Source: CAZYSK01 sp964649415 (GTDB taxonomy: Bacteria; Chloroflexota; Anaerolineae; B4-G1). From it: DNA of 64,000 nucleotides. Under the pieces are notes generated by a model that was not told the origin of the DNA, searched no databases, and saw only the letters and a list, made by a program, of their open reading frames with translations. The position numbers and the translations under genes were made by a program. Below are positions 8,417 to 17,800 of the stretch, piece after piece. The DNA lies in contig CAZYSK010000006.1 of assembly GCA_964649415.1 (NCBI GenBank), positions 1-64,000 of the forward strand. The letters run 5' to 3'. Every line of letters begins with the position of its first letter. Position 1 is the stretch's first letter.

Positions 8417-8463
8417 ACGGAGTTGTGATTGATGTCCCCGTGGCGGCATCCGAAGAGGGTTAG
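8413..8463 (+). pseudogene. Remnant of a PIN-domain toxin start
   Basis: The frame MNGVVIDVPVAASEEG then TAG begins at the GTG that overlaps the antitoxin stop. PIN toxins start with VVIDTNV-type text that carries the first catalytic Asp. Here VVID is followed at once by altered sequence and a stop, and no PIN body follows before the next gene at 8486. This fits a toxin gene lost by deletion, with only its first codons left. The frame is very short, so chance is not excluded. Confidence 0.45.
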
Positions 8464-8485
8464 CACGTGATGGAGGGACGAGGGG

Positions 8486-9739
8486 ATGAGACGCTTCAGT
8501 TTTCTGCCCGTGGCTCTGGGGATACTCGGGCTGGCCCTGGTGGGGCTCGCGGGCTGCGCTACTGACACACCGCCTCAGGTGACCGGCGTCCCGGGAGCAA
8601 GCGCCCTGCTGGGCGAACCGCAGACGACCGCGTCGGCAGTGGCAGCCACCGCCACGGTGCAGGCGGCTCTGCAACAAAGCACGATTGACGCGGCTCAGGC
8701 CGCGCTCACTCAACAGGTTCCCACGGCCACCGGAACAGCTCAGGCCACCCCGGACCCCGGAGCGCTGTTGTTGACGGCCCAGGCTCGCAGCCGCGAAGCC
8801 ACGGTGACGGCGGCTATCGCCAACGCTACAGCCCAGGCCGCCGCCCAGCAGAGCACGATTGACGCGGCGCGCGCTGCGCTGACGCGCCAGGCTATGGAGG
8901 CCACGGACCAAGCCCAGGCCACACGGGACGCCCTGGCGCTCCAGCTGACGATTCTCGCGCTCAACAAGGAGGCGACGGCCACGGCGGAGGCACTCGCCTT
9001 CCAGGCCACGGCCACCCAGCGGGCGCGCGAGAGCGCGGCGACGGCGCAGGTCCTGACCCAGGAAGCCATCCGAACCGCGGAGGCCGCCGCCGACCAGGCG
9101 ACCGCCACCGAGCAGGCGTACGTGCGGACGGCCACCGCGGAAATCTCGAACCGAGACGCCACAGCGACGGCGGAGGCCGCCGCCATCCAGGCCACGGCGA
9201 CCGAGCGCGCGCACGAGCGAGCCGCGACGGCTAACGCGTTCTACATCGCTCAGACGGCCACTGCGGGCGCAGCCGCGAGGCAACAAGAGACACTGCGCTA
9301 CGGCACAGGGGTGCTGATCCTGGTACTGGCCATCGGATTGGTTGTAGTCCTCGTCTTCGGTCTGCGCTCCCGATGGCCCATGGTTCTTCTGTGGGATTCC
9401 CTGCGGGGGTCCAAGGGAGCAAGCCCGGACGAGGAACCCTGCCCGCCGATCACTGTCCAACCCGACGGCTCAGTCCAGATTCCTATGCTGCGGTCGCCGC
9501 AGGACCAGGAGTGCTATATTCCCCGCAAGTATCTGGGGGATGTGCTCAGTTGGATGAGACTGCAGGCCAGGAGCGAGGGCGAGACGCCGGCGGGTCTGAT
9601 CGGCGCGCCGGTGGTACCTGGCCTGCGCAGCGTGCATACCCTGCGCAGGCTCGATCAAGCGGAGAGGTCCGGGGCCATACCTCCCTCACTGGCGGCAGCG
9701 CTGGAGGCCGACTGGAGGAGGTACGGTGATGAGGGATGA
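8486..9739 (+). CDS. Ala/Thr-rich coiled lipoprotein with a C-terminal membrane anchor
   Basis: 417 residues. The N-terminus has a lipoprotein signal (LGILGLALVGLAGCAT, Cys at about residue 25). Residues 45-265 are very rich in Ala, Thr, Gln and Glu with repeated TATAEA / QATATE / AQAAAQQSTIDAA text, predicted as a long helical stalk. This style is common in Anaerolineae. A membrane segment follows (VLILVLAIGLVVVLVFGL, about 273-290). The C-terminal ~125 residues are probably cytoplasmic and contain IPMLRSPQDQECYIPRKYLGD. Its stop overlaps the next gene by 11-14 bases. No enzymatic motif is seen; a structural or envelope-spanning role is the modest guess. Confidence 0.75.
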   Translation: MRRFSFLPVALGILGLALVGLAGCATDTPPQVTGVPGASALLGEPQTTASAVAATATVQAALQQSTIDAAQAALTQQVPTATGTAQATPDPGALLLTAQARSREATVTAAIANATAQAAAQQSTIDAARAALTRQAMEATDQAQATRDALALQLTILALNKEATATAEALAFQATATQRARESAATAQVLTQEAIRTAEAAADQATATEQAYVRTATAEISNRDATATAEAAAIQATATERAHERAATANAFYIAQTATAGAAARQQETLRYGTGVLILVLAIGLVVVLVFGLRSRWPMVLLWDSLRGSKGASPDEEPCPPITVQPDGSVQIPMLRSPQDQECYIPRKYLGDVLSWMRLQARSEGETPAGLIGAPVVPGLRSVHTLRRLDQAERSGAIPPSLAAALEADWRRYGDEG

Positions 9740-10067
9740 GGTGATCCTGTATTGGGGCACGATGATCGACGTCCTCGCGGAGCAAGGACTCCTGCAGGAG
9801 AGTCTCCCCTCAGGGGACGTGGTGGTGCCCGAGGCGGAAGCCTACGTCTTGCCGGAACGGGTGATCTTCGTACTGGACCTGCAGCACTTGGGCGGCATCC
9901 CGTTGGAGGTATGGCTGGATGAGCGGCTGTGGGCCCGTTGGCGGGCGGCGCTGGCGGGCCGCAGGGTGTTTGTCACCAGGGATGGAGGGCTGGCGATCAC
10001 CGTTTCCCGCGATCCTGTGGTCCCATCCGCCGGAGTGCCGACGCTGGGAGGGGCCGGGGTTGGGTGA
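9726..10067 (+). CDS. Small hypothetical protein, partner of the stalk lipoprotein
   Basis: 113 residues, GTG at 9726 or ATG at 9729, with GGAGGTACG upstream, overlapping the previous gene. No known family is recognised. The middle (VIFVLDLQHLGGIPLEVWLDERLWARWRAALAG) and the strand RRVFVTRDGGLAITVSRDP loosely resemble the N-terminal part of the FtsK-like protein at 34781 (DARSCRVSRRGAAVDVEIPRDD). The last residues (SAGVPTLGGAGVG) coincide with repeat-like DNA (CCGCCGGAGTGCCG), so the original C-terminus may be altered. Confidence 0.6.
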   Translation: MMRDEVILYWGTMIDVLAEQGLLQESLPSGDVVVPEAEAYVLPERVIFVLDLQHLGGIPLEVWLDERLWARWRAALAGRRVFVTRDGGLAITVSRDPVVPSAGVPTLGGAGVG

Positions 10068-10164
10068 GGGCGGATCGGGGCGAAGGCAAGCGGTATGGAA
10101 TTGACGCTTGTTTCGGAAGCGTAGACCTGTCAGTCCACTGATCTGTGTTCCACCCCTGGACACA

Positions 10165-10240
10165 GCAGACGTTGCGGACAACGCCATTCCAATGGCGCGC
10201 CATCGGAATGGCGCATCGTGCGTCCGGATCAATGTCCGCT
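10165..10240. repeat. Repeat cluster: family A full palindrome with family D flanks
   Basis: CGCCATTCCAATGGCGCGCCATCGGAATGGCG (10182-10214) is a double inverted repeat of family A. It is flanked by GACGTTGCGGACAA and CGTCCGGATCAATGTCCGC, the halves of family D. It lies between converging genes and may act as a transcript end. Confidence 0.75.
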
Positions 10241-10252
10241 GCGTCTGGTGCC

Positions 10253-11101
10253 TTATTCCTCTGTATCGAGGTCGGCCTCAATCTCGGCGATCATCGTGTC
10301 GCATAGCGCTATCTCTTCCAGTTGCTCGTTTAGATTCCCCTCGGCCATGCTGACCAGCATCACCAATACGTCCACCTCGGTCTGCCAGGTCGCACGCGCC
10401 GCGTCATCCTGGGCCTTGTCCAGCAACCGTTGCGCGATCTCCAGTTCGTATTGCCGTCGTTCCAACTCGGGCGTGATTTCTTCGTCAATCTTGCACTGGG
10501 CCTCAATGGCCCGATCCTCCCAATCTCGCAACACGTCGCGCTTGAGCATAGCGCGTGCTTCTTCCGCGTTGCGCGGGATTGTGGCGAAGTAGCGTCCCTC
10601 GTCCAGCGCGCACTCGGCGAAACCCGCCAACCGGGTGTGGGCGCGGGGGAAGTACGCTTCCAGTACTTCTACTGCCTCTCTGCTTCCATCGTGAGCCAGG
10701 ATCAGCAGGGCCTCCTGCATCTCCCAGCGCTGACTGTCGTCCCGTTCCAGTAGAACGTGCCGGGCGTCGGCGACGGTCTCCGGACGCTGGCGCAGGTCGT
10801 AGGGCGGGCAGCACCGCCCGTAGCCGGGGCACGATTCGCCGCAATGGGGGACGCGGTACCACTCACCGTTTTCTAGCTTCACCAGGCCGCCGCGGCCCAT
10901 CTTGAGATTGCCTTCGAACTCCTCCTCGCCCAAGTAGTCGCCGGTGATGACGTCGCGGTAGCCAGCGCAGCAGATACCGCAGCCCGGGCAGCGCGTGCCG
11001 CAGTCGGCTTCCTCGATCAGACGCCGGTGGTCGTCTTCTGTGACCGTTGTACTGCCTATCATGCGCGGGTCATAGGGGGGTGTCCATTGAGTCCAGACCA
11101 T
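10253..11101 (-). CDS. Cysteine-cluster hypothetical protein with helical C-terminus
   Basis: 282 residues, ATG preceded by AAAGGAGACCC. The N-terminal 90 residues carry two Cys clusters, CPGCGICC (Cx2Cx2CC) and CGESCPGYGRCC, as in metal- or Fe-S-binding CxxCxxCC proteins. The rest is strongly helical and charged (LERRQYELEIAQRLLDKAQDD and LNEQLEEIALCDTMIAEIEADL), a probable coiled coil; a short HEAT-like stretch (MQEALLILAHDGSREAVEVLEAYF) lies near residue 130. It is the last gene of the repair block and shares its strand. No specific function is recognised. Confidence 0.7.
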   Translation of the reverse strand: MVWTQWTPPYDPRMIGSTTVTEDDHRRLIEEADCGTRCPGCGICCAGYRDVITGDYLGEEEFEGNLKMGRGGLVKLENGEWYRVPHCGESCPGYGRCCPPYDLRQRPETVADARHVLLERDDSQRWEMQEALLILAHDGSREAVEVLEAYFPRAHTRLAGFAECALDEGRYFATIPRNAEEARAMLKRDVLRDWEDRAIEAQCKIDEEITPELERRQYELEIAQRLLDKAQDDAARATWQTEVDVLVMLVSMAEGNLNEQLEEIALCDTMIAEIEADLDTEE

Positions 11102-11125
11102 GGGTCTCCTTTCTCACGTCGTATG

Positions 11126-11150
11126 GAGGGCGCGGATACCGCGCCCCTAC
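11126..11150. repeat. Palindromic repeat family G
   Basis: GAGGGCGCGGATACCGCGCCCCTAC, in the spacer between the Cys-cluster protein and the AddA-like gene. A similar unit is at 36514-36540. Confidence 0.65.
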
Positions 11151-11242
11151 ATTGTCGTCAACTTGCAGCTTGGTTCACCGGCATACGCGAGGACGCGCAC
11201 ACGAGGTCGCTTGTCGGCACATACTGGCCTCATCCGCGTCGA

Positions 11243-14200
11243 CTAGGCGGCGACCGAGCCATGGACAGGGATAGACACGACGGCGACGCCCCCGCTCACG
11301 TTCAGGAAAACGATCGTTGCTTCCACATCTTCCCCGCACAGCAGGCGGACGGCACGCTTGTATCGCGCCACCTGTTTATCGTACTCCTCGTTCCGAATGT
11401 GTGTCGGCAGGTCCACGCCGGGGCGTGGCCGGTCGGTCTTGAACTCGGCGATCTTCCACATCCCGCCGACGCGGTACAGCAGGTCTATCACGCCGCGCTT
11501 GAGCTGCCCGCCGTCCTCGATGCTGAAGGGCACCTCGTGCCATCGCTGCGCCGCGTCCATCTCGGCCCACAAGGGATGCGCACGGAAACGCCGCAGGAGG
11601 CGCTGCGCCTGCAAGTTCGCCTCGTGGATCTCTCCCTCGTCCACCACGCCCATCTCCAGCGCGAACGGGCGCAGGAACGCCTCCATCCCCTGCTCCTCGA
11701 AACGCCAGTGGCGCAGCGCGGCGTGGACCAGCGTGCCCACCACCCACGCGGGCGGGTACGGGCGCTCCGTACGGGGCACCACGCGCCAGACCCGGCGCGG
11801 CAACGGGCCCTCACGCGCCGTGAGCTTGGGGGCAGGCTCAACCGTAGGGACACGCCATTCTGATGGCGCAGTCTCTGTGCCTGCCCCGGTGGGAGTGGCG
11901 AGAGGAGCGACCAGGTCCCGGGAGACGGGCTGCTGGCAACCCTCCGTTCGTAGGTCCGCCGGAGTGCCGTGGGTCGAGGGTTGCTCCTCGCGCCAGGGAT
12001 AGAGCGTGCATCCGATATCCTGGGCTAATGGCAGGGGTTGGGGTTCGATAGGCGTGCCGGGGATGGATAGATCGTCCAGCCCCGCCCTTTCCCCCAGGAG
12101 CTTCAGCCAGCCCGACAGGCTCAGTTGGCCGCCTTTGCGGATCTTGGTGTGGGCACTGACCAGCAGCTTCTCTCGAGCCCGGGTTGCGGCCACGTAGAGC
12201 AAGCGGCGGTCCTCAGCATCGTCCCGCTCGACGTCGCGCAGCGCGGCCAACTGAAAGGCAGCCGGGCGACGGTCGTCGTCGCGGGAGACCCGCAGGTCGA
12301 CCGTCACGCCCAGTTGGGCGTCCAGCCGGACGCGCGCTCCCCCACCGTGCCCTGCGTGGGCGGCGTCGGCGATGACGAGCACGGGAAACTCAAGCCCCTT
12401 GGCCTTGTGGACAGTCATCAGTTGTACCGCGCTCCCGGCCTCGGTGGGTGCCTCGCTCTCCCGGGCGCCGACGTCGCGCAGGGTGCGGACGTACTCCAGG
12501 AACTCGCCCACGCTCACCAATCCGCTGGTGTGGGCATCGGCCAACAGCTTGTCCACGTTGCGCAGCGCGCGCGTCCCACCCTCGCTGGCTCCCAGCGCGG
12601 CGCGATAGGCCGTTCGGTCTAGCAGACGCTTGAGCAGCCCCGCCACCGGCACGCGCCCAGCCAGGTCGTGCAGCCCGGCGATCAGCTCCCGGCCCCGCAC
12701 AGCGCGCGACAGATCGTCTTGGGGTACAATCTCGGGCAGGGCCGGGTGGTTGAGCACCGACCAGATTGAACACGGATTCCCTGACCCCCTCGGTACGACC
12801 GATGCGGGGGGGAAGCGCAGTCGGTACAGGGTCGCGTCGGTCAGGCCGACGCCTGGCGAACGCAGGAACCCCACCAGCGCCAGGTCATCGGTGGGGTCGG
12901 CGACGGCGACGAGGGCGTTGAGCAGATCGCGCACCTCGTAGCGGTCGTAGAAGCCTCGCCCGGCCACGGTGACGAAGGGGATGCCGGCACGCTCCAACGC
13001 GTCCTCGTAGAGGGAGAAATGAGTCGAGGCGCGGAACAGCAGCGCCACGTCCTGCCACTCGATCCTCTCCTGGGCATGGAGCTCGATCAGGCGCGTTGCC
13101 AGCCCTGCGGCCGCGGCCTCCCGTCCTTGCCCTGCCGACTGGCCCAGGCCCAGGAGGAACTCGACGAACGGCGGGGCGACGCCCGGGCGCGGATCGGCCC
13201 GGTATGCCGTCAGGGGCACGAAAGGTATGGCATAGGCCCGATCCGGCCGCACGACTTGGTCGAGAACAGGGGCCAGCAGGCAGTTGGTGGTCTCCACCAG
13301 CGATCGGTGCGCGCGAAACGTCAGGTCGAGCGCGATGACGTGGCCCCCGGCGTGCTCTACGTCGTCCTGCACGCGGCGGAAGACGGTCACGTCGGCGCCG
13401 CGAAAGCGGTAGATGGATTGCTTGGCGTCGCCGACGACGAAGAGAGAAGCGGGGGATGGGGAAGACATATTGCGGGCAAACCCCCGTTCGTAGTAAGGGC
13501 GGACATTGCGGACGTTGATCGTGCGTCCGTTCGTGCGTCCGACGTAGGTCCGCCGGAGTGCCGTTGGTTGCTTGGCGTCTGGCGTGAAGCCGGTGAGGGC
13601 GTAGACGATCTGGCGCTGGCGCTCGTTGGTGTCCTGGAACTCGTCCACCAGCACAGCCCGGGTCTGATCCTGCCAAAAGGCGCGGACCTGTGGGTCTTCT
13701 AGAAGCGCAAGCGCCCCGGCCTCCAAGTCGTCGAAGTCAAGTGCATTCTCTGCCCGTCGGGACTGGGCATAGGATTCCAGCGCGCGCCGGTAGGTGGCGT
13801 GGAGGGGCCAGATCAACCCGGCGACCTCTTCATCGAGCTCCCAGGCGGCGGGTTTCTTGGGGTCCGCCAGAGGGCGCAGGTGCCGGTCGAAGTGATCGCG
13901 CAGGTCGCGCATCGCCTCTTTGGCCGTGGCCAATGCATCGCCGGTCCAGTTGGCCTTGCGCCCGTTGAGCGTGGCGGCCGCGCGCAGCGCGGCCAGTTCC
14001 GCCAGCACCGCGTCCAGGTCACCCTGTCGGCGGGCGGCATCCACGGCCTGGGCGCAGGCCAGCACGTCCTGCCGCGCCAGCTCCATCTTATCCGCGGGGG
14101 CATCGGCGCGTAGGCCGGCGAGGATGGACAGAGAGCCTTGCCAGCGGGGGACGTCCAGGTGCGCCGCCAGCCAGCCCCGCATTACGGCGGCCCAGGTTTC

Positions 14201-14836
14201 CAACGGGTCGTCGGCCAGGCGCTCGAAGGCCGCGTCGGCGTCGAGGCGACGGTCGAGGAGCGTGGCGACAACCGTGCGCAGATTCAGTTCGCCCATAGCG
14301 CCGAACAGGCGCGATGCGGCGTCGTCCTCGGCGGCCCAGGCCAGTGCTTCCTCGACGGCGCGCGCCCGCAACACCGCCGCGCGGCCCTCCTCCAGGACGC
14401 CGAACCCCGGCAGGTATCCCAACCGCGCCGCCGCGACCGGGTGCGCGCGTATGATCTGGGCGCACAAGCCATGGATGGTGCCGACGCGCGCCGCGTCCAG
14501 TTCGGCGAAGGCCTGTTCCCAGAAGGCGCGGATGCAGACATCGCGGGCGCGGACGTCCGTTTCTAGAGGGTTGATTGAGCGGCGGGGAGGGCCCTGCGCC
14601 AGCCAGTCCACGATAGCCCGGCGGACGCGGGTGCGCATCTCGCGGGCGGCCTTGACGGTGAAGGTGATGGCGACGATGTCGCGCAGGGGCACGCCCGATT
14701 CGAGCAGGGACAGGTAGCGCGCCACGAGTGTGCGCGTCTTGCCCGAGCCGGCCCCGGCCGTGACGACGACATCTCCAGGTGCGGAGGCGGCTCTTGCCTG
14801 CGTGTCGTTGAGTTGGAGCAGGTCGAGGATGGACAT
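11243..14836 (-). CDS. addA: UvrD/AddA-like helicase-nuclease
   Basis: About 1197 residues; start ATG at 14836 with GGTGAT upstream, chosen because a longer in-frame extension would overlap the AddB-like gene. Superfamily 1 helicase: Walker A TAGAGSGKTRT (about 27-37), DEFQDTN motif II, GDAKQSIYRFRGAD motif III, HKAKGLEFPVLVIADA and LLYVAATRAREKL late motifs. The C-terminal PD-(D/E)XK nuclease shows GVIDLLYRVGG and AEFKTDRP. With AddB it would process double-strand breaks (RecBCD/AddAB role). Three in-frame repeat insertions are seen: family C at 14527-14577 (LETDVRARDVCIR), family D/E at 13499-13565 before motif III, and short copies at 11852-11869 and about 11940-11970 in the linker before the nuclease. 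Confidence 0.9.
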   Translation of the reverse strand: MSILDLLQLNDTQARAASAPGDVVVTAGAGSGKTRTLVARYLSLLESGVPLRDIVAITFTVKAAREMRTRVRRAIVDWLAQGPPRRSINPLETDVRARDVCIRAFWEQAFAELDAARVGTIHGLCAQIIRAHPVAAARLGYLPGFGVLEEGRAAVLRARAVEEALAWAAEDDAASRLFGAMGELNLRTVVATLLDRRLDADAAFERLADDPLETWAAVMRGWLAAHLDVPRWQGSLSILAGLRADAPADKMELARQDVLACAQAVDAARRQGDLDAVLAELAALRAAATLNGRKANWTGDALATAKEAMRDLRDHFDRHLRPLADPKKPAAWELDEEVAGLIWPLHATYRRALESYAQSRRAENALDFDDLEAGALALLEDPQVRAFWQDQTRAVLVDEFQDTNERQRQIVYALTGFTPDAKQPTALRRTYVGRTNGRTINVRNVRPYYERGFARNMSSPSPASLFVVGDAKQSIYRFRGADVTVFRRVQDDVEHAGGHVIALDLTFRAHRSLVETTNCLLAPVLDQVVRPDRAYAIPFVPLTAYRADPRPGVAPPFVEFLLGLGQSAGQGREAAAAGLATRLIELHAQERIEWQDVALLFRASTHFSLYEDALERAGIPFVTVAGRGFYDRYEVRDLLNALVAVADPTDDLALVGFLRSPGVGLTDATLYRLRFPPASVVPRGSGNPCSIWSVLNHPALPEIVPQDDLSRAVRGRELIAGLHDLAGRVPVAGLLKRLLDRTAYRAALGASEGGTRALRNVDKLLADAHTSGLVSVGEFLEYVRTLRDVGARESEAPTEAGSAVQLMTVHKAKGLEFPVLVIADAAHAGHGGGARVRLDAQLGVTVDLRVSRDDDRRPAAFQLAALRDVERDDAEDRRLLYVAATRAREKLLVSAHTKIRKGGQLSLSGWLKLLGERAGLDDLSIPGTPIEPQPLPLAQDIGCTLYPWREEQPSTHGTPADLRTEGCQQPVSRDLVAPLATPTGAGTETAPSEWRVPTVEPAPKLTAREGPLPRRVWRVVPRTERPYPPAWVVGTLVHAALRHWRFEEQGMEAFLRPFALEMGVVDEGEIHEANLQAQRLLRRFRAHPLWAEMDAAQRWHEVPFSIEDGGQLKRGVIDLLYRVGGMWKIAEFKTDRPRPGVDLPTHIRNEEYDKQVARYKRAVRLLCGEDVEATIVFLNVSGGVAVVSIPVHGSVAA
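11852..11975. repeat. Short family A and family E repeat copies inside the AddA-like gene
   Basis: ACGCCATTCTGATGGCGC (11852-11869, read as APSEWR) and CGTTCGTAGGTCCGCCGGAG (about 11946-11965, read as PADLRTE). Both lie in the poorly conserved linker between helicase and nuclease parts. Confidence 0.65.
13499..13565. repeat. Family D/E repeat inside the AddA-like gene
   Basis: GCGGACATTGCGGACGTTGATCGTGCGTCCGTTCGTGCGTCCGACGTAGG then TCCGCCGGAGTGCCG. It is read in frame as a Arg/Thr/Val-rich segment (TALRRTYVGRTN, RTINVRNVRP) between the DEFQDTN and GDAKQS helicase motifs. Confidence 0.7.
14527..14577. repeat. Family C repeat inside the AddA-like gene
   Basis: GCGGATGCAGACATCGCGGGC, then GGACGTCCGTTTCTAGAGGGTTGATTG. 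The tail TTTCTAGAGGGTTGATTG matches the flank of the copy at 1764-1800. In frame; gives LETDVRARDVCIRAF. Confidence 0.7.
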
Positions 14837-14840
14837 AACA

Positions 14841-17800
14841 TCACCACATCCGGGGCCTGTATGCCTCGCAGAACGCGACGGCCGGACAGAAGGAGGGACA
14901 TCCTCCGTCCGGCGGCGACGGTGTGAAGCGTCCAGCGCGCACGTCGGCGCTAAACGCCAGGGCAAATTCGACCGCCGTCTCGATGGCCCCGGCGACGCCG
15001 TCCTCGCATTTCTCCAGCTTGAGGTAGCTGGGCCTGGCCGAACTGATGTGCCAATAGAAGCCGCTGGCGACCTCCGCGCCCAGCGCCTGCTCTGCGGCCA
15101 GAGCATAGAGCGAGATCTGCAGCCGGGTGCCCTCGTCCAGCTCGCGCGACGAGATCGGCGTCGAGCCGGCCTTGTAGTCGATGACGCGCAGCCGCCCATC
15201 CGGCGACCGGTCCACCCGGTCGATGTAGCCCCGCAGTAGCAAAGCTCCGGCTCCCTCCTGCCCGCCCGGAAGCGAGATCGCCGGCCGGTCCCTGAGACCA
15301 AAGGGCAACTCCTGGGCCAGGGGAGTATATTCGCCGGCATCCTCGATCAGTGCGTCGAGGGTCCGCTCCAGCACCTCCGTCATCTCCTCCCGCTGGCGTT
15401 CCCACAGTCGCGTAGGGCGGAAGGCGTAGTCGCGAGGCGCGGCGTCGTACACCTCCCGGGCCACTCCGGGCAGTCCGGCGCGCAGCCGCTCAGGATCGCC
15501 GTCGGGGACGCGGTTGTAGAGCCGCTCAAGCACCAGGTGGTAGATCGACCCCAGGGTCAGCACGTCGAAGCCGGGCTCGGGCAATTCGCGCGGCTCTAGT
15601 TCCATAGCGTAGGCGGCCCAGAAGTAGAAGGGGCACTTGGCGTAGGTCTCCAGGCGACTGCTGGACCAGGGCCGGTCCGGTCCAAAGCGCTCCGCCAGCG
15701 ATTCCTGAAGCGTCGCGAGGTCACCGGTCCACGGTGATGGCGTGCCCCGCGACCGGGCACGCAAGATCTGCACAGGAACGTGGAGCCCGGCGTCCGGGCT
15801 CGCGCTCCGCAGTTCCTGCTCCGAGGCGGGCTCGCCCACCGGATCGGTGGGTCGGACGTGGCGCAGGGGAGCGTCCTCGACCAAGGCACGCACGGCGGAC
15901 CAATAGGGCGAGGGTTCCCAGGGCTGGCCGTCCTCGGCCAGGTAGGGCCGGCAGAACAACAGGCGACGACGGGCGCGGGTGACGGCCTGGTAGAAGAAGG
16001 CCACCTCGTCGCCTTGCAGGCGCGGCTGGATGGAGAAGCCTTGCCCGGCCATCCAGGCGCGGTCGGATTCCCGCACCAGGGCGTCCTCGCGCTCGGCCCT
16101 GGGGAAGTCCCCCTCGGCCAGCCCCAGCAGGGCGACAGAATCGAAGGTCAGCCCGCGCGCCTCCAGCGCCGAGGCGACCAGGATGGCCTCACTCTCGACG
16201 GGGAGCGTGAAGGTGGCGTCCTCGACGGCCTGGCTCAGATCGGCCACGAACTCAGCGTGGGACACCGGGGCATCTGGATCGCGACTGAGCACCTCGCTGG
16301 CCAACACCAGCCCGCGCAGGACGTCTTTGATCGCGCGTAGGGCGGCGACGTCGCGTTCGGCAGTAGCGGGGCTCTCGCGGGCGCAGGCGACGATGTGCAG
16401 CGACGCCGCGCCATCACTCCTAGGAAGGCGCCATTCCGATGGCGCGCCATCAAGCCTAGAAAGGCGCCATTCCGATGGCGCGGCGTCGGTACGGCGACCG
16501 TCCACAAAGGCGCCGTCCTCCATCGCCGGGTCTTCGCCGATCAGCGCCTCGATCCACGCCACCCATTCGCGCAGCGTGGCCTGGGGCGGGGGCATGATCC
16601 GCGCCACGACCTCCTCGAAGAAGGCCTCCAATCGCGCTGCCTCCGCGCCGACGGGCGGGCGGCTGGGCTTGACCTCTTCCCCGTCATCATCCCGAGAAGG
16701 GACGTCATCCCGTTCCATCACCACCAAGCGTCGAAACGCCTCGCGCCACTGATCAAGCCCACTGATGACCTGCCCGGTCCGCGCCAGGGCCAGCAGTCGA
16801 CCGGCGCGGACGCCGGTCTCGACGGCGCTCCGCCGCGCTGCGTGGCTTTCTACCAACTGGATTGACGTGTCGTCCGACTGCGGATCACACCCTGCCCAGT
16901 CGAGGTACGGACTGGCAAGCGCGTCGAGCAGCGCGCGCGGCGACCAGTCGACCGACTCAAGGGGCAACGCCAGGAGGTTGAGCAGCGCGGCGACGGCCGG
17001 ATTGGCGCGCAACTCGGCCCCGGCCGCGAAGCGCAGCGGCATGCCGAACTCGGCGGCTGCCTCCTCCAGAAACGGGCGATAGGGAAGCACGTCGCGGGCC
17101 ACGACGGCCACGTCGGAGAGCGGCACACCATCATCCCTAGAGAGGCGCCATTCCGATGGCGCGCCATCGGAATGGCGCCTTCCTAGGAGTGATGGCGCGC
17201 CATCGGAATGGCGCCTTCCTAGGAGCGATGGCGCGCCATCGCGCACGACGCGCGCCTTGAGCCAGCGCAGCGCCTCGCGGGCCTCGGCGGCGCGGTTCTG
17301 GGCTTCGAGGAACGCGATAGCGCCACCGGCGGAGATCGAGGGCACGTCCGGCTCGAAGAGGCGGGCCTCAAGATAGGCCAGGGGCGGGGCGACACGCGGC
17401 TTCCGTTCGGGGAGAGGCGTCGGATCGACGCCGAGCGCTTCGACGAGCGCGGCGCGGGCGCGATTCACGCGGCGGTGGGCCATGCGATCGGGACGACTGA
17501 GTTCGCCGCCCAAGGTAATGAGCGTCTCCGTCGCCCGGCCGGCCAGCAGGCGCAGGACGGCTAACTGGGTGGGATTGAACTCGTCGAAGCCGTCCACGAC
17601 CAGAAGTGACAGATCGGAAAGCAGCGCCGGATCTTGCTCCAGCGCGATGGCGGCCAGCCAGCCCTGCCCCTCGTCGTCCATCCAGCCGTTTTCGATCAGC
17701 CAGGTTTGGTACGCGGCGTAGAGTTGGGCTAACTCCGCAAGGCGCGGCTCGCTGTCCTCCGTCGTCGCGACGAGATCCTCTGGAAAGACGCGGGCGCGCT

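Noticed and set aside
14837..15340. N-terminal extension of the AddA-like gene by 168 codons
   Set aside because: The extension is Arg/Ser/Pro-rich, overlaps the AddB-like gene and lacks family resemblance; helicase text starts at the ATG at 14836.
16404..17240. Frameshift or pseudogene in the AddB-like gene
   Set aside because: The odd APSEWRL/RRHSDGAPS text is explained by in-frame palindromic repeats; the frame is open throughout.
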